This document shows positions 5,906-6,132 of a stretch of 6,132 bases of DNA, piece by piece; the stretch's first letter is position 1, and each line of letters starts with the position of its first letter. The notes beneath the pieces are model-generated. The model searched no databases, had not been told where the DNA came from, and saw only the letters and a program-made list of their open reading frames with translations. The position numbers were made by a program, and so were the translations under genes. Source of the stretch: an uncultured Alphaproteobacteria bacterium (GTDB lineage: Bacteria > Pseudomonadota > Alphaproteobacteria > Micavibrionales > Micavibrionaceae); NCBI GenBank assembly GCA_937124505.1, contig CAKZKV010000013.1, forward strand, positions 1 through 6,132, written 5' to 3'.

Positions 5906-5932
5906 GTTTTTGTCTCATTTTTAGAAGACCTC

Positions 5933-6073
5933 TTATCCTTCATTCCGTTCGCTGTCCACTAAAAATTCATCTCCAGATACCATATCCGCATCCATCTTTT
6001 CCAGCCTGGATATCAGGGAGAAAAAGATTGATTTGATAAGTGGGTCTGTATGCAAAAATTTTTTATCAATCAA
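5933..6073 (-). other. Possible 46-codon ORF upstream of the VIT gene (TTG start)
   Basis: A minus-strand frame is open from a TAA just upstream of 6073 to a TAA at 5933-5935, ending 27 nt before the VIT start. From the TTG at 6073 it would encode 46 residues, beginning LIDKKFLHTDPLIKS, with an amphipathic middle (FFSLISRLEKMDAD) and an acidic end (SGDEFLVDSERNEG). The composition looks protein-like, but there is no ATG until residue 27 (5995) and no well-spaced ribosome site. It may be a small leader protein, the remnant of an older gene, or chance. I do not recognise it. Nothing else gene-like is visible between 5906 and 6132. Confidence 0.25.
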
Positions 6074-6090
6074 CTCTTTATCTGTATTAG

Positions 6091-6119
6091 TTGAGATTTA
6101 ATCTGACATTCTTTAAAAA
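6091..6119 (+). promoter_or_regulatory. Candidate sigma70-type promoter reading out of the right edge
   Basis: TTGAGA (6091-6096, five of six consensus bases) and TAAAAA (6114-6119, four of six) are separated by exactly 17 nt, in AT-rich DNA upstream of the divergent VIT gene. It would drive a plus-strand gene beyond the window. An overlapping alternative is CTGACA (6103-6108) with TATGAA (6125-6130) at 16 nt. The region is AT-rich, so chance matches are not unlikely. Confidence 0.4.
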
Positions 6120-6132
6120 CTGTATATGAAAG

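Noticed and set aside
6001..6018. CCTG...CAGG short inverted repeat near 6005-6017
   Set aside because: Only a 4-bp stem, easily due to chance, with no neighbouring feature that needs it.

Overview
The window looks like ordinary chromosomal DNA of moderate GC content from a Gram-negative bacterium, most likely an alphaproteobacterium. The reasons are the YejF-type peptide-importer ATPase, YajC, and a DUF815 ATPase placed head-to-head with yajC, an arrangement I recall from alphaproteobacterial genomes. The species cannot be fixed from sequence alone. I see no rRNA, tRNA, CRISPR, insertion sequence or phage gene, and coding density is high.

Layout from left to right. Bases 1-708 (+) encode the C-terminal ATPase half of a YejF-like ABC transporter subunit whose beginning lies outside the window. 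A small TerB-like protein (692-1093, -) converges on it and overlaps its end by 17 nt. Next on the minus strand is yajC (1173-1574), the small Sec-translocon accessory protein; secD and secF do not follow it here. A DUF815 AAA-type ATPase (1644-2483, +) diverges from yajC across a 69-bp gap holding a likely promoter.

The most coherent unit is a three-gene plus-strand operon at 2558-5170. It holds a stand-alone SpoIIAA-like (STAS-fold) protein, a SulP/SLC26 anion transporter closely resembling the cyanobacterial bicarbonate transporter BicA, and an unrecognised membrane protein with a His-rich loop. The first two genes overlap by 1 nt and the third follows after 10 nt. A hairpin followed by a short T-run overlaps the last stop codon and probably ends the transcript. 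The likely job of the operon is sodium-coupled uptake of bicarbonate or a related anion, with the free STAS protein and the membrane protein as candidate partners or regulators.

A VIT1/CCC1-family iron/manganese transporter (5186-5905, -) converges on this operon. Its cytoplasmic metal-binding domain carries a CPDC motif. The last 227 bp hold no firm gene. They contain a possible short non-ATG ORF upstream of the VIT gene and a fairly good sigma70-like promoter pointing out of the right edge.

No wholly new system is evident. The best leads are the BicA-like/STAS/membrane-protein module and the unknown membrane protein within it.
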